DNA from: Psychrobacter sp. AH5 | Lineage (GTDB): Bacteria > Pseudomonadota > Gammaproteobacteria > Pseudomonadales > Moraxellaceae | NCBI RefSeq assembly: GCF_040371085.1 | Contig: NZ_JAMBMT010000001.1 | Span: forward strand, 1,922,001-1,986,000 | Length of the DNA: 64,000 bases | Direction of reading: 5' to 3' | Part shown: in pieces, positions 30,105 through 38,269 of the stretch | Layout: each line of letters starts with the position of its first letter | Numbering within the stretch: the stretch's first letter is position 1 | Position numbers and translations under genes: made by a program | The notes under the pieces: model-generated | The model's input: the letters and a program-made list of their open reading frames with translations, nothing else | Database searches by the model: none | What the model was told of the DNA's origin: nothing

Positions 30105-30168
30105 TTTTAGTAGTATGCTTGTTAAGTATTTTGCCCTACTCGGTATTAGCTTAATGAGTTTAGTTGTA

Positions 30169-30225
30169 AGAAAATTCTATTTAAAGAATTTTCTCTTGCA
30201 GAGCTAAAAAAGCAGTGCTTTTTTT
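30169..30225 (+). repeat. Two-hairpin leader unit, copy 2
   Basis: Hairpin A pairs AGAAAATTC (30169-30177) with GAATTTTCT (30186-30194). Hairpin B pairs AAAAAAGC (30206-30213) with GCTTTTTT (30217-30224) around an AGT loop. The differences from copy 1 fall on both arms of each stem, so pairing is kept. The unit ends 12 bases before tRNA-Lys 2. Confidence 0.7.
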
Positions 30226-30237
30226 ATACGCTCTTCA

Positions 30238-30313
30238 GGGCCGATAGCTCAGTTGGTAGAGCAGTTGACTTTTAATCAATTGGTCCCGCGTTCGAGTCGC
30301 GGTCGGCCCACCA
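30238..30313 (+). tRNA. tRNA-Lys (anticodon TTT), copy 2
   Basis: A 76-base gene, base-for-base the same as copy 1 including the encoded CCA. A strong terminator follows about 20 bases later, so both tRNAs probably leave one transcript. Confidence 0.97.
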
Positions 30314-30333
30314 TATTTAGTAATAAGCTTAGC

Positions 30334-30370
30334 AAAACCCCGATAGCCTTTATAGGTTATCGGGGTTTTT
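30334..30370. terminator. Bidirectional terminator (tRNA-Lys / MBL gene)
   Basis: AAAACCCCGATAGCC (30334-30348) pairs with GGTTATCGGGGTTTT (30355-30369), with a T run on the right and A on the left. It can end the tRNA transcript on the plus strand and the MBL-fold gene on the minus strand. Confidence 0.85.
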
Positions 30371-30418
30371 ATTGTTTTAATCGCTTATTGTCTAAACATT
30401 CGCTATCTATTGTTCTAA

Positions 30419-31201
30419 TTAAGGCGTATCAACTCTCTTACGTGCGAATCTAATTTTTAGAATAGCAGTGCCTAGAATATTCTTTAACGAAGTTTTACGA
30501 GGCTCGTTCGGCGTTTTCTCTATCAATCGATCAAAATCCTCATCATAAATTTTAGCTCTCTTGTCATGTGCCAGTAATAAGCTCTCTGGCTGCAATGCTC
30601 TAATCTTGTTTAAAGAAGCCAGATAAGCATCAGGTAAAGTAATAAGATAAGGGGACACAAATCTATCTTTGATAACCAATATCAAATCCGCTGTATAGGC
30701 TTGCTTAGTCTGTGGGTGCCATAAGGATAAATCACGATCAGTATGTCCTGGTGTCTCTAGGATTATCCAATCTTCAAAATAGGGTACATAGTCACCATCT
30801 TGAACCTCACTATCAGCTTTTAAGATAGGGTTATACCAAACGTTAGTGACCGATTTACCTTGCCTATTAGCAACGTAATAAGTCAATCCCAAATCATTCA
30901 AATGTTCAACTCGACCCAAAATACCTTTATACCAAGGTTGTACAGATTTTGCAGTGACGATCTGACACCCTGTTCTTTGTTTTAATAGCTCTGCACCGCC
31001 TGCATGGTCAGGATGCATATGAGTGACCATAACCACTTTTAGCTGGCTGATGGGACGCTGCAAAACATCGGTGATGTAAGTCAATATTTTATCGACATCG
31101 CATCTGCATCCAGAATCTAGCAGTAGTAATTTATCAGCATAAACAGCCATATAAGTGGTCTGAATATATCCTTCTATAGCAACTATATCTATTAAATCCA
31201 T
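30419..31201 (-). CDS. MBL-fold metallo-hydrolase
   Basis: A 260-residue metallo-beta-lactamase-fold hydrolase. The metal motif is THMHPDHAGG, with His61, His63, Asp65 and His66. Further ligands are the His in ETPGHTDRDL, the Asp in AYTADLIL and the His in LLLAHDKRA. There is no signal peptide, so it is probably cytoplasmic. The family covers glyoxalase II, lactonases, RNases and others; nothing here fixes the substrate, and the domains of RNase Z or RNase J are absent. The ATG at 31201 follows AAAGGAAT. It is divergent from the envelope gene pair at 31.5 kb. Confidence 0.85.
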   Translation of the reverse strand: MDLIDIVAIEGYIQTTYMAVYADKLLLLDSGCRCDVDKILTYITDVLQRPISQLKVVMVTHMHPDHAGGAELLKQRTGCQIVTAKSVQPWYKGILGRVEHLNDLGLTYYVANRQGKSVTNVWYNPILKADSEVQDGDYVPYFEDWIILETPGHTDRDLSLWHPQTKQAYTADLILVIKDRFVSPYLITLPDAYLASLNKIRALQPESLLLAHDKRAKIYDEDFDRLIEKTPNEPRKTSLKNILGTAILKIRFARKRVDTP

Positions 31202-31498
31202 GACATTCCTTTATCTGCTACGACACTTTTAAAGATTTATAATGATTTATGTACTGGCGCAAGAATGACCTTTGACTGCTACTTAAACTCTAATCTTGAA
31301 AGAACTACAGGCTTACAAGCCGATAGTGGTAATCATTATAGCGCCCCAAAATAGTTGGCACCTCACTTTCAGTGAACGGTTGTGTCTATTTTATCTTACA
31401 AAACTATAAGGTCTATTAAACGACCCTAGAATTTAGTTTTTATAAAGAACCCTGTTATGCTTATAGGATCTAATGAAACCATTATCAGTGAGCTGACT

Positions 31499-33814
31499 AT
31501 GAACACCTTTACAGAGAGTGTAAAATCGCCAACGCAGCCCTTGTTAAATACCATTACTACTGCTCTTCTTACTAAGGGTCTAATGTTAACCCTCTTTACA
31601 GCAGCCTTAACAGGATTATCTATAGCTGCAAAAGCGGGTGGTGGTGACTACTGTAGCTCTAATTTTTCATTGGATAATCGTAGCTATGCTGAGTGCCAAA
31701 TCAATTTTCCGACCTTGGATACAGGCAATGATACCCAAACCAATTTGTATTTATTACTCGCTGACAAAGGCTTGGTTGACTTTGACATCTCTGAATCGAT
31801 TGGTCCAGAGCTCTATTATGGTCATGACTTTCCATTAAGTTTGCAGAGTTTAAAGCAGATAGCGGTGAATAAAGTCAAAAACCCGAATCAAGATTTTTTG
31901 GAGCAATCCGAAAAAAGTAACTATGCCGAGTATTGTAATAGCTTTTATACGGGTGGAAAGGCACTAGAAGAAGCTCTAAAACTTGATCCTAAACTGACAC
32001 CTAAAGAGCGCTTGCAACTGATACAATTTCGCGGGGCTATTCGTAGCGAATGTATTGACTCATTCGGTTATGACACTCCATCAGTAGACACAACATCAAC
32101 AAAGAGCACCCCTACCTTTCCATTGAAATGGTCTATCAACGCTCAACCCTACGCCGACTATATCCTAGCAACTCAACTGTTTTATTTAGGTAAAAAATCA
32201 GACTTTGATAGTGCCAATAATTTATACCGTGCCTTAATTGATCTCGAAACAGATAACAATGCAGGGCTAGCTTGGCTAGTCGATACTACTAACTACATGC
32301 TAATTCGTATGGGTATTAACCGTAGTTATCAGGATGGTATGGGAGACTACCGCTATAAAAGCGAGACTGTTGATCCGAGACTGTTTTTAAGCACTCAAGA
32401 GGCTATTGACACCTACCTTAGTCGCTTCAAAGATGGCCGCTATATTGCCTCAGCTCGCGGCTTACAGCGCAGATTATATTGGTTGTCAGGACAAGATAGT
32501 AAGTTAATTACTGAGATCGAATGGCAAATTAACCATCCAGACTCCCCCCTTTTTAATCTTGACAGTCGCTTATTGCCAGAAGAAATCGAACGAAGAGTTT
32601 TCTTTGCCAACTATGACGAACCAATGAGTATCGATGAGTTTAACGACCCCATTTTACTCACCAGTTTTGCATTATATCGCCTAAGACTTGCCGGCTCTTT
32701 TAATGCTATGCAACCTTTGACACTCACCGACCTCAAGCAGTTAAAACCCAAGTTCAAAGATCGTATGGATCTGTATCAGTATCTACTAGCGACCTATTAC
32801 CTTGTGCAGGAAAACAATCCAAAACAAGCTTTGGACCATTTACCAAAAGATGTATCAACCGATGTGCCAACGGGAAAAATGTCGTATTCAAGGTTTAGTC
32901 AGTATGTATTAAAGGCAAGAGCTTTGCAGGAGATGGGAGATATAAACGAAGCGAACGCCCTATGGCATCGCTTGCATCAATTGCCCAAACAACCGTTTCA
33001 AAACACCATAACTGAGCTTGCTTTAGCGCTGCAAGCGGATCAAAGCAATGATTATAGTAAACTGTTCGGCAATAACGCTACTATAAAGTCTCAAACTCTA
33101 AAAATGCGTATTATAAAGTATTCAGCTGATCCAGCGCTATTAAAACAAATCGCTGATAGCTACTCAAACACTGATACTATTGGTGCAGAAGCTCGCTATG
33201 CCCTACTGACCAAATCGCTACTGCATGGACGCTATAGCGACTTCTTAAATTATAAAAAAGACTATCTACCAAAAAATTCTAAAGAATATTTAGGTTATGA
33301 TAGCGTCGATGAGACATTGCAGCATTTACCTTCATTCAGTGAGTTTAATTGGCAAGGTAAAAAGATAAGTCCTAATCTAATCTGCCAAGACTTAACCACG
33401 ACCGTTACTCGCCTAAGCAAAAATCCAAAAAACAGACTACAACAAATATGCTTAACTGAATTTATGTACGACACAAGCATCTCCTACTATTCTGAGGATT
33501 ATGATCAAGACTATCGTTCTCTCGATCAAAGCGGCTCAAACTATCGCTATCCTTATTTGGGTGATATACCCAGTCGTTTTAAAGGTCAAAAATTGAATCG
33601 ATTGGACATCTATAAATCTATATTTGCAAGCAATCGAGATGATGAGCTATCCGCTTATGCACTGCATCGTGCTATTGGCTGTTTTGCCAGTTCTGGTAAT
33701 AACCAATGTAGCGATGAAGACGTAGATATGTCAGTGCGTAAAGCCTGGTTCAAACGTTTAAAATCGGACTTTAAAAATACCAGCTGGGCGCAAAATCAAA
33801 AATATTACTGGTAG
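31499..33814 (+). CDS. Exported protein of unknown function (TPR-like, about 770 residues)
   Basis: I do not recognise this family. From the ATG at 31499 the product has 771 residues; an in-frame ATG at 31457 would add 14, and neither start has a strong ribosome-binding site. A signal peptide is clear: hydrophobic core LMLTLFTAALTGLSIAA with cleavage after AKA, preceded by an unusually long n-region. The mature protein starts GGGDYCSSNFSLDNRSYAECQINFP and is rich in Tyr, Asp, Leu and helix-forming pairs. Helical repeat-like segments (for example LDHLPKDV, KARALQEMGDINEANALWHRL) suggest a TPR- or SEL1-like solenoid. Several cysteines occur in likely pairs, as expected in the periplasm. It is co-directional with the DUF3142 gene 18 bases later, so the two are probably an operon. 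Confidence 0.75.
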   Translation: MNTFTESVKSPTQPLLNTITTALLTKGLMLTLFTAALTGLSIAAKAGGGDYCSSNFSLDNRSYAECQINFPTLDTGNDTQTNLYLLLADKGLVDFDISESIGPELYYGHDFPLSLQSLKQIAVNKVKNPNQDFLEQSEKSNYAEYCNSFYTGGKALEEALKLDPKLTPKERLQLIQFRGAIRSECIDSFGYDTPSVDTTSTKSTPTFPLKWSINAQPYADYILATQLFYLGKKSDFDSANNLYRALIDLETDNNAGLAWLVDTTNYMLIRMGINRSYQDGMGDYRYKSETVDPRLFLSTQEAIDTYLSRFKDGRYIASARGLQRRLYWLSGQDSKLITEIEWQINHPDSPLFNLDSRLLPEEIERRVFFANYDEPMSIDEFNDPILLTSFALYRLRLAGSFNAMQPLTLTDLKQLKPKFKDRMDLYQYLLATYYLVQENNPKQALDHLPKDVSTDVPTGKMSYSRFSQYVLKARALQEMGDINEANALWHRLHQLPKQPFQNTITELALALQADQSNDYSKLFGNNATIKSQTLKMRIIKYSADPALLKQIADSYSNTDTIGAEARYALLTKSLLHGRYSDFLNYKKDYLPKNSKEYLGYDSVDETLQHLPSFSEFNWQGKKISPNLICQDLTTTVTRLSKNPKNRLQQICLTEFMYDTSISYYSEDYDQDYRSLDQSGSNYRYPYLGDIPSRFKGQKLNRLDIYKSIFASNRDDELSAYALHRAIGCFASSGNNQCSDEDVDMSVRKAWFKRLKSDFKNTSWAQNQKYYW

Positions 33815-33832
33815 ATATAAAGGATTATTGAT

Positions 33833-34795
33833 TTGAGCAAAAATCAGCAGAAACATAGAGGGTTGAGATTATCTTTTATTGGCTTAGTTATACTGATAGC
33901 TGCGACTTTTATTTATCATCAAATCATGGACTCTCTACCAGCTCATCAGTCTAAAAACTCTGCACAAGCAACAGTAGTGGATAGTCATCTTAATAGTCTC
34001 AACAGTCTTAGTAGCGCTCAGTCTACTGATATCACTCTTGTTAACGATGGTGCTATTAATAACAGTGCTATCAATAACGATGAAGTTATAAATCCTAAGG
34101 ATTATGAGCAATTTTGGCTATGGACACCGCCCAAAGATGACTCAAAACTCAGACAAGCTCATACCTTATACCTCTTACAAGGTGAAATTAGTTCGCATAA
34201 AGTGCCTTATTATCGCTTTAATACTGATACGGATGGGAGCGAGAGTGAAAGTGTGACTGAAAATAAAGTTCAGGCTACACTTGCAACACTGATACCTCAG
34301 GGTTTAGGCGTTCGCTCTTTAGGTGGCAAAAATATTTGGCTCGTTTATCGGGCGACCAGTCAAGAGTGGTCAGACGAAGTTATGGTGCAGGTTGTTGAGC
34401 GCTTAGAGAAATGGCAGTGGGCCGGCAATCAAGTCATGGGCATTCAAATAGACTATGACGCTCCGACCTATCGACTCGATAAATACGCACAACTGCTCAA
34501 GAGTATTCGTCAGCAGCTACCAGCGCAGTATCAATTGAGTGTAACGGGATTGCTAGATTGGTCAAACCAAGCAGACGATGCTCAATTTATTCAACTAAGT
34601 GACGCCATCGATGAGCTAGTTATACAAACCTATCAAGGCACAACAACTTTACCCAATTACGCTCGATATTTAAAAAAGTTAGAGAGTTTGCCGTTTGATT
34701 TTAAGGTAGGTATTATTGAGGGTGGTCAGTGGCAAGGTGCAGCGTTTTTAGAAAACAACCCACATTTCAAAGGTTATGTGGTGTTTTTGCTCTAG
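33833..34795 (+). CDS. DUF3142 family membrane-anchored protein
   Basis: A 320-residue protein starting at a TTG (33833) preceded by AAAGGA with 8-base spacing; no ATG fits. It has an N-terminal membrane anchor (LRLSFIGLVILIAATFIY) and then a low-complexity Ser/Asn linker (about 35-85). The globular domain has the features I associate with DUF3142: FWLWTPP, HTLYLLQGE, GIQIDYDAPTYRLDKYAQLLKSIRQQLP, LSVTGLLDWS, ELVIQTYQGT and FKVGIIEGG. This pattern suggests a TIM-barrel of glycosidase style, but no activity is established. It probably works with the exported protein encoded just upstream. Confidence 0.75.
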   Translation: MSKNQQKHRGLRLSFIGLVILIAATFIYHQIMDSLPAHQSKNSAQATVVDSHLNSLNSLSSAQSTDITLVNDGAINNSAINNDEVINPKDYEQFWLWTPPKDDSKLRQAHTLYLLQGEISSHKVPYYRFNTDTDGSESESVTENKVQATLATLIPQGLGVRSLGGKNIWLVYRATSQEWSDEVMVQVVERLEKWQWAGNQVMGIQIDYDAPTYRLDKYAQLLKSIRQQLPAQYQLSVTGLLDWSNQADDAQFIQLSDAIDELVIQTYQGTTTLPNYARYLKKLESLPFDFKVGIIEGGQWQGAAFLENNPHFKGYVVFLL

Positions 34796-34840
34796 TAAGC
34801 AGTAGAAAACTTTGAATTACTTAATTTTAGTACGAAAACT

Positions 34841-34866
34841 AAAAAACCCAGCACTTAGGCTGGGTT
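34841..34866 (-). terminator. Terminator after katE
   Basis: AACCCAGC (34845-34852) pairs with GCTGGGTT (34859-34866). Six A bases on the left give a U tract for the minus strand. It is 23 bases past the katE stop and may also act weakly on the plus strand. Confidence 0.8.
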
Positions 34867-34888
34867 CTTGATTTCAACTAATTAGTAA

Positions 34889-36976
34889 TTATGCTAAGTC
34901 ACGCACCTTTGGCTCACGCTCCCATAGACGAGTTTTGGCATTTTCAATAAAGCCATCAACATTATCAAGCGGGGTAACAAACGCATCTTTTTCAATCGGC
35001 AATTTGCTCAATATGTGATCTTCAGTTGCAGGGCAATAGGCAATCGCTTTACAATGTACATAGGCATCGGTAAACCAGTCCAAGGTTGAGCTATCTTGAG
35101 CAAGTTTTTTAGCTTGATCAGGCATAATGATACTAACTACCGCATCAAAGAAGACTGACGGAGCACCAGCAACACGCTCATCAGCTTGCACGCGCGTACC
35201 ATCGTCTAATTCTACTTCTTTGGTAGGAGCGACGAGTTTTACCATACCGCCCTGACCATTTACAGCATCTTCAAACTTTTTGACCTGTTCATGACTTGAA
35301 CCCTCAGCTACTAAGATACCAATCAAACGACCCTGTAAAGATTTAGGTGTACGTCCAATCGTTTGCAGTGGCTCTGAGGTTGCCATATCCAATACTGGCG
35401 CCGCAGGCTCCGCCGCTTCTGGCAGTTTCATACCCAACGCTTTTGCCACACGATTAGCTAAATCTTCATCGATATTGATCAGATGGCTAAGCATACGAGT
35501 ACGTACGTGCGGCGTGTCTACCTTACCAAGCTCAAAAGCATAAGCAGAAGCAATATGCGCCTGTTCAGCTGGTGTCTGGCTATGATAGAACATACGTGGC
35601 TGACTATAATGATCAGCAAAGCTTTCAGCACGTACGCGTCCTTTAACGCCATCATCTAGCTTCTCATGGAACGACTCAAAACCTTTTTTAGGATTCTCGC
35701 GTGGACGATCTAGATCTAGACTTTGTGGCTCATAGAGCACGCGAGTTTTAGGTACTCGCATTTGCATATAGCCATCTTGCTGATTATTGGCAAACGGACA
35801 TTTCGGTGCATTGATTGGAATTTGCACAAAGTTCGGTGAACCCAAGCGAATCAGTTGCGTGTCTAGATAACTAAATAGGCGACCTTGCAATAGTGGATCA
35901 TTACTAAAATCGATTCCTGGTGGTACATGTGACGGACAGAAGGCGACTTGCTCCGTTTCAGCAAAGAAGTTATCTGGATTGCGGTTTAGTACCATTTTAC
36001 CGATGATTTTTACAGGTACCATTTCTTCTGGAATCAGCTTAGTGGCATCTAAATGATCAAACGGGAACTCATTAGCTTCTTCTTCAGTAAAGAGCTGAAC
36101 CCCTAGTTCCCATTCAAAATACATCTTATTATCGATGGCCTCAAACATATCACGACGGTTGTAGTCAGGATCAGCACCAGAGATTTTGACCGCTTCATCC
36201 CAAATGAGTGATTGCACGCCTGCTACTGGCTTCCAGTGATAACGGAAAAAAGTACTCTTACCTTCTTTATTTAATAGGCGATAACTATGAATACCAAAGC
36301 CTTCCATCATACTAAAGCTACGCGGCAAGGCACGATCACTCATGAGCCAAATGACATTGTGCATAGTCTCAGGACTTAGTGAGACAAAATCCCAGAAGGT
36401 ATCATGAGCAGAAGCCGCTTGCGGAAAACCGCGATCAGGCTCAGGCTTGACCGCATGAATCAAATCTGGAAACTTGATGGCATCTTGAATAAAGAAGATA
36501 GGCATATTGTTGCCAACCAAGTCCCAGTTACCCTCTTCAGTATACATCTTCACTGAGAATCCGCGAACATCACGCGGCGTATCTTTTGAGCCCTTATTAC
36601 CGGCAACCGTAGAAAAACGCGTAAATAGTGGCGTCTGTTTGCCAGTTTCAGTCAAAATCTTTGCTGTAGTATATTCTTCTAGTGATTCAGTCAACTCAAA
36701 ATAACCATGCGCAGCACTACCACGAGCATGAACCACACGCTCAGGGATACGCTCATGATCAAAATGATTAATCTTTTCACGCAACACAAAGTCCTCTAAT
36801 AGCGTAGGACCACGCGGGCCAGCTTTCAAAGAGTTTTGATTGTCTGCGATAGCTACCCCTTGTTGAGTAGTGAGAACTTTGCCATCAGCATCTGCACGTT
36901 GATGAGTCTCACCACCGTTGCCACGCTCAGGATTCATGGTTAGAGCTGGGTCGGTATGATCAATATTATTTTTCAT
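34889..36976 (-). CDS. katE: Large-subunit catalase (HPII/KatE type)
   Basis: A haem catalase that breaks hydrogen peroxide into water and oxygen. At 695 residues it belongs to the large-subunit clade. The core has the catalytic His83 in [15 protein letters not shown], the distal Asn in [16 protein letters not shown], and the proximal haem tyrosine near residue 370 in [15 protein letters not shown]. The extra C-terminal flavodoxin/GATase-like domain starts near residue 545 ([13 protein letters not shown]) and includes FFDAVVSI. The ATG at 36976 is preceded by AAGGATGG. It is transcribed alone and divergently from the exported hydrolase gene. Confidence 0.97.
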   Translation of the reverse strand: MKNNIDHTDPALTMNPERGNGGETHQRADADGKVLTTQQGVAIADNQNSLKAGPRGPTLLEDFVLREKINHFDHERIPERVVHARGSAAHGYFELTESLEEYTTAKILTETGKQTPLFTRFSTVAGNKGSKDTPRDVRGFSVKMYTEEGNWDLVGNNMPIFFIQDAIKFPDLIHAVKPEPDRGFPQAASAHDTFWDFVSLSPETMHNVIWLMSDRALPRSFSMMEGFGIHSYRLLNKEGKSTFFRYHWKPVAGVQSLIWDEAVKISGADPDYNRRDMFEAIDNKMYFEWELGVQLFTEEEANEFPFDHLDATKLIPEEMVPVKIIGKMVLNRNPDNFFAETEQVAFCPSHVPPGIDFSNDPLLQGRLFSYLDTQLIRLGSPNFVQIPINAPKCPFANNQQDGYMQMRVPKTRVLYEPQSLDLDRPRENPKKGFESFHEKLDDGVKGRVRAESFADHYSQPRMFYHSQTPAEQAHIASAYAFELGKVDTPHVRTRMLSHLINIDEDLANRVAKALGMKLPEAAEPAAPVLDMATSEPLQTIGRTPKSLQGRLIGILVAEGSSHEQVKKFEDAVNGQGGMVKLVAPTKEVELDDGTRVQADERVAGAPSVFFDAVVSIIMPDQAKKLAQDSSTLDWFTDAYVHCKAIAYCPATEDHILSKLPIEKDAFVTPLDNVDGFIENAKTRLWEREPKVRDLA

Positions 36977-37258
36977 TATCCATCCTTGCTAGATTTTATG
37001 AGTTCAGTTTTAGAAATACTTTAAATTAACTCTAATTCTTTAAGTTTACTATAAGAGAAGAGATAAATAATATTACTCAAAAAAATCAATAAATTCATGA
37101 CTATCCGTGTTGATGTTTGGTTAAATTTTGCACAAATAAAAAAGATTCTCAATAGTATTTTATCTTATGATATTATTTAGAGTAGATTTAGATATTAGAA
37201 GCATTATTAAATAGAACGGCTTGATCCAATTATCTTAATATAAATAGTGAGGTCAGTT

Positions 37259-38050
37259 ATGTTTTCATTCATTCAACGTTTATCTAAAACCCCTTCTCAA
37301 TCGATGCTAGCCAGCGCCTCTATCAGTGCAATGGTGTTACTTGTTAGTCAAACTGCGAGCGCCATTACCACACAGAACCTTACTTATACTGTAGACAATC
37401 AAGCTTATGAAGGTTACTACGCCCGTGCTGATGTGCCTAATGCGCCTTTTATATTACTCATTCATGATTGGGATGGCGTCACTGACTATGAACGTAAGCG
37501 TGCTGATATGCTAGCTGAAGAGGGATACAATGTGCTAGCTACTGATATGTTTGGCACAGGTGTCCGTCCGACTGCAATGGAAGATAAAAAACGCTTAACG
37601 GGAGCTTTATATGATGATCGCGCTAAGATGCGTCGATTGCTTGAAGCCGCATTGAATGTCGGACAGGATCAAGGTAATAACGTTCAAGAAGGTGTGACAA
37701 TGGGCTACTGTTTCGGTGGTACGGTCGCGTTAGAGCTGGCGCGTGCAGGCTTTCCTCAAAAAGCCTTTGTGCCTTTTCATGGCGCATTTGATATGCCCAA
37801 GGGTCAGGACTATGAGAATACTAAAGGCGAGATCTTAGTCTTCCATGGTACTGCTGACGAAGCTGTCTCTATGGAAAGCTTTATGACCCTTGGTAAAACA
37901 CTTGAGGCGGCAAAAGTCCCTCATGAAATGGTCACTTATAGTGGCGCAAGACACGCCTATACGGTATTCGGTAGTGATAGATATGACGAGCGTGCAGATA
38001 CGCGCTCATGGAAGCGCTATATGGACTTTTTATCTAGCGAATATAAATAA
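37259..38050 (+). CDS. Exported dienelactone hydrolase family protein
   Basis: An alpha/beta-hydrolase of the dienelactone hydrolase family. The start at 37259 (ATG preceded by GAGG) is preferred over a GTG at 37247. The 263-residue product has a signal peptide with cleavage after TASA (about residue 33). The core shows ILLIHDWDGV, the nucleophile cysteine in MGYCFGGTVALE (about 150), the aspartate in FHGTADEAV and the histidine in ARHAYTVFGSDRYDERA. The Cys-Asp-His triad is that of dienelactone hydrolases, though most are cytoplasmic. The substrate cannot be inferred; no aromatic-degradation genes are nearby. Confidence 0.87.
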   Translation: MFSFIQRLSKTPSQSMLASASISAMVLLVSQTASAITTQNLTYTVDNQAYEGYYARADVPNAPFILLIHDWDGVTDYERKRADMLAEEGYNVLATDMFGTGVRPTAMEDKKRLTGALYDDRAKMRRLLEAALNVGQDQGNNVQEGVTMGYCFGGTVALELARAGFPQKAFVPFHGAFDMPKGQDYENTKGEILVFHGTADEAVSMESFMTLGKTLEAAKVPHEMVTYSGARHAYTVFGSDRYDERADTRSWKRYMDFLSSEYK

Positions 38051-38269
38051 ATGTAGCCTAGACTAAGCAGAAATTTTATCCTTTATGTCGTCTATATATC
38101 ATAAAAGTAGTAAAGCCCGTAATACCTTTGACTAGAATAAATGTTGTCTCGCTTGCTGGTTGCTTCGTGCTCCAGAGGCGTCGCAATTTTTATTTCAGTT
38201 ATGCTATAACACCTATAAAGTAAATTCACTATAGGTTAAACACTTCAATAAAAGATAAGGAGTTCAGAT

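Noticed and set aside
30253..30453. 66-codon plus-strand frame
   Set aside because: It overlaps tRNA-Lys copy 2 and its terminator.
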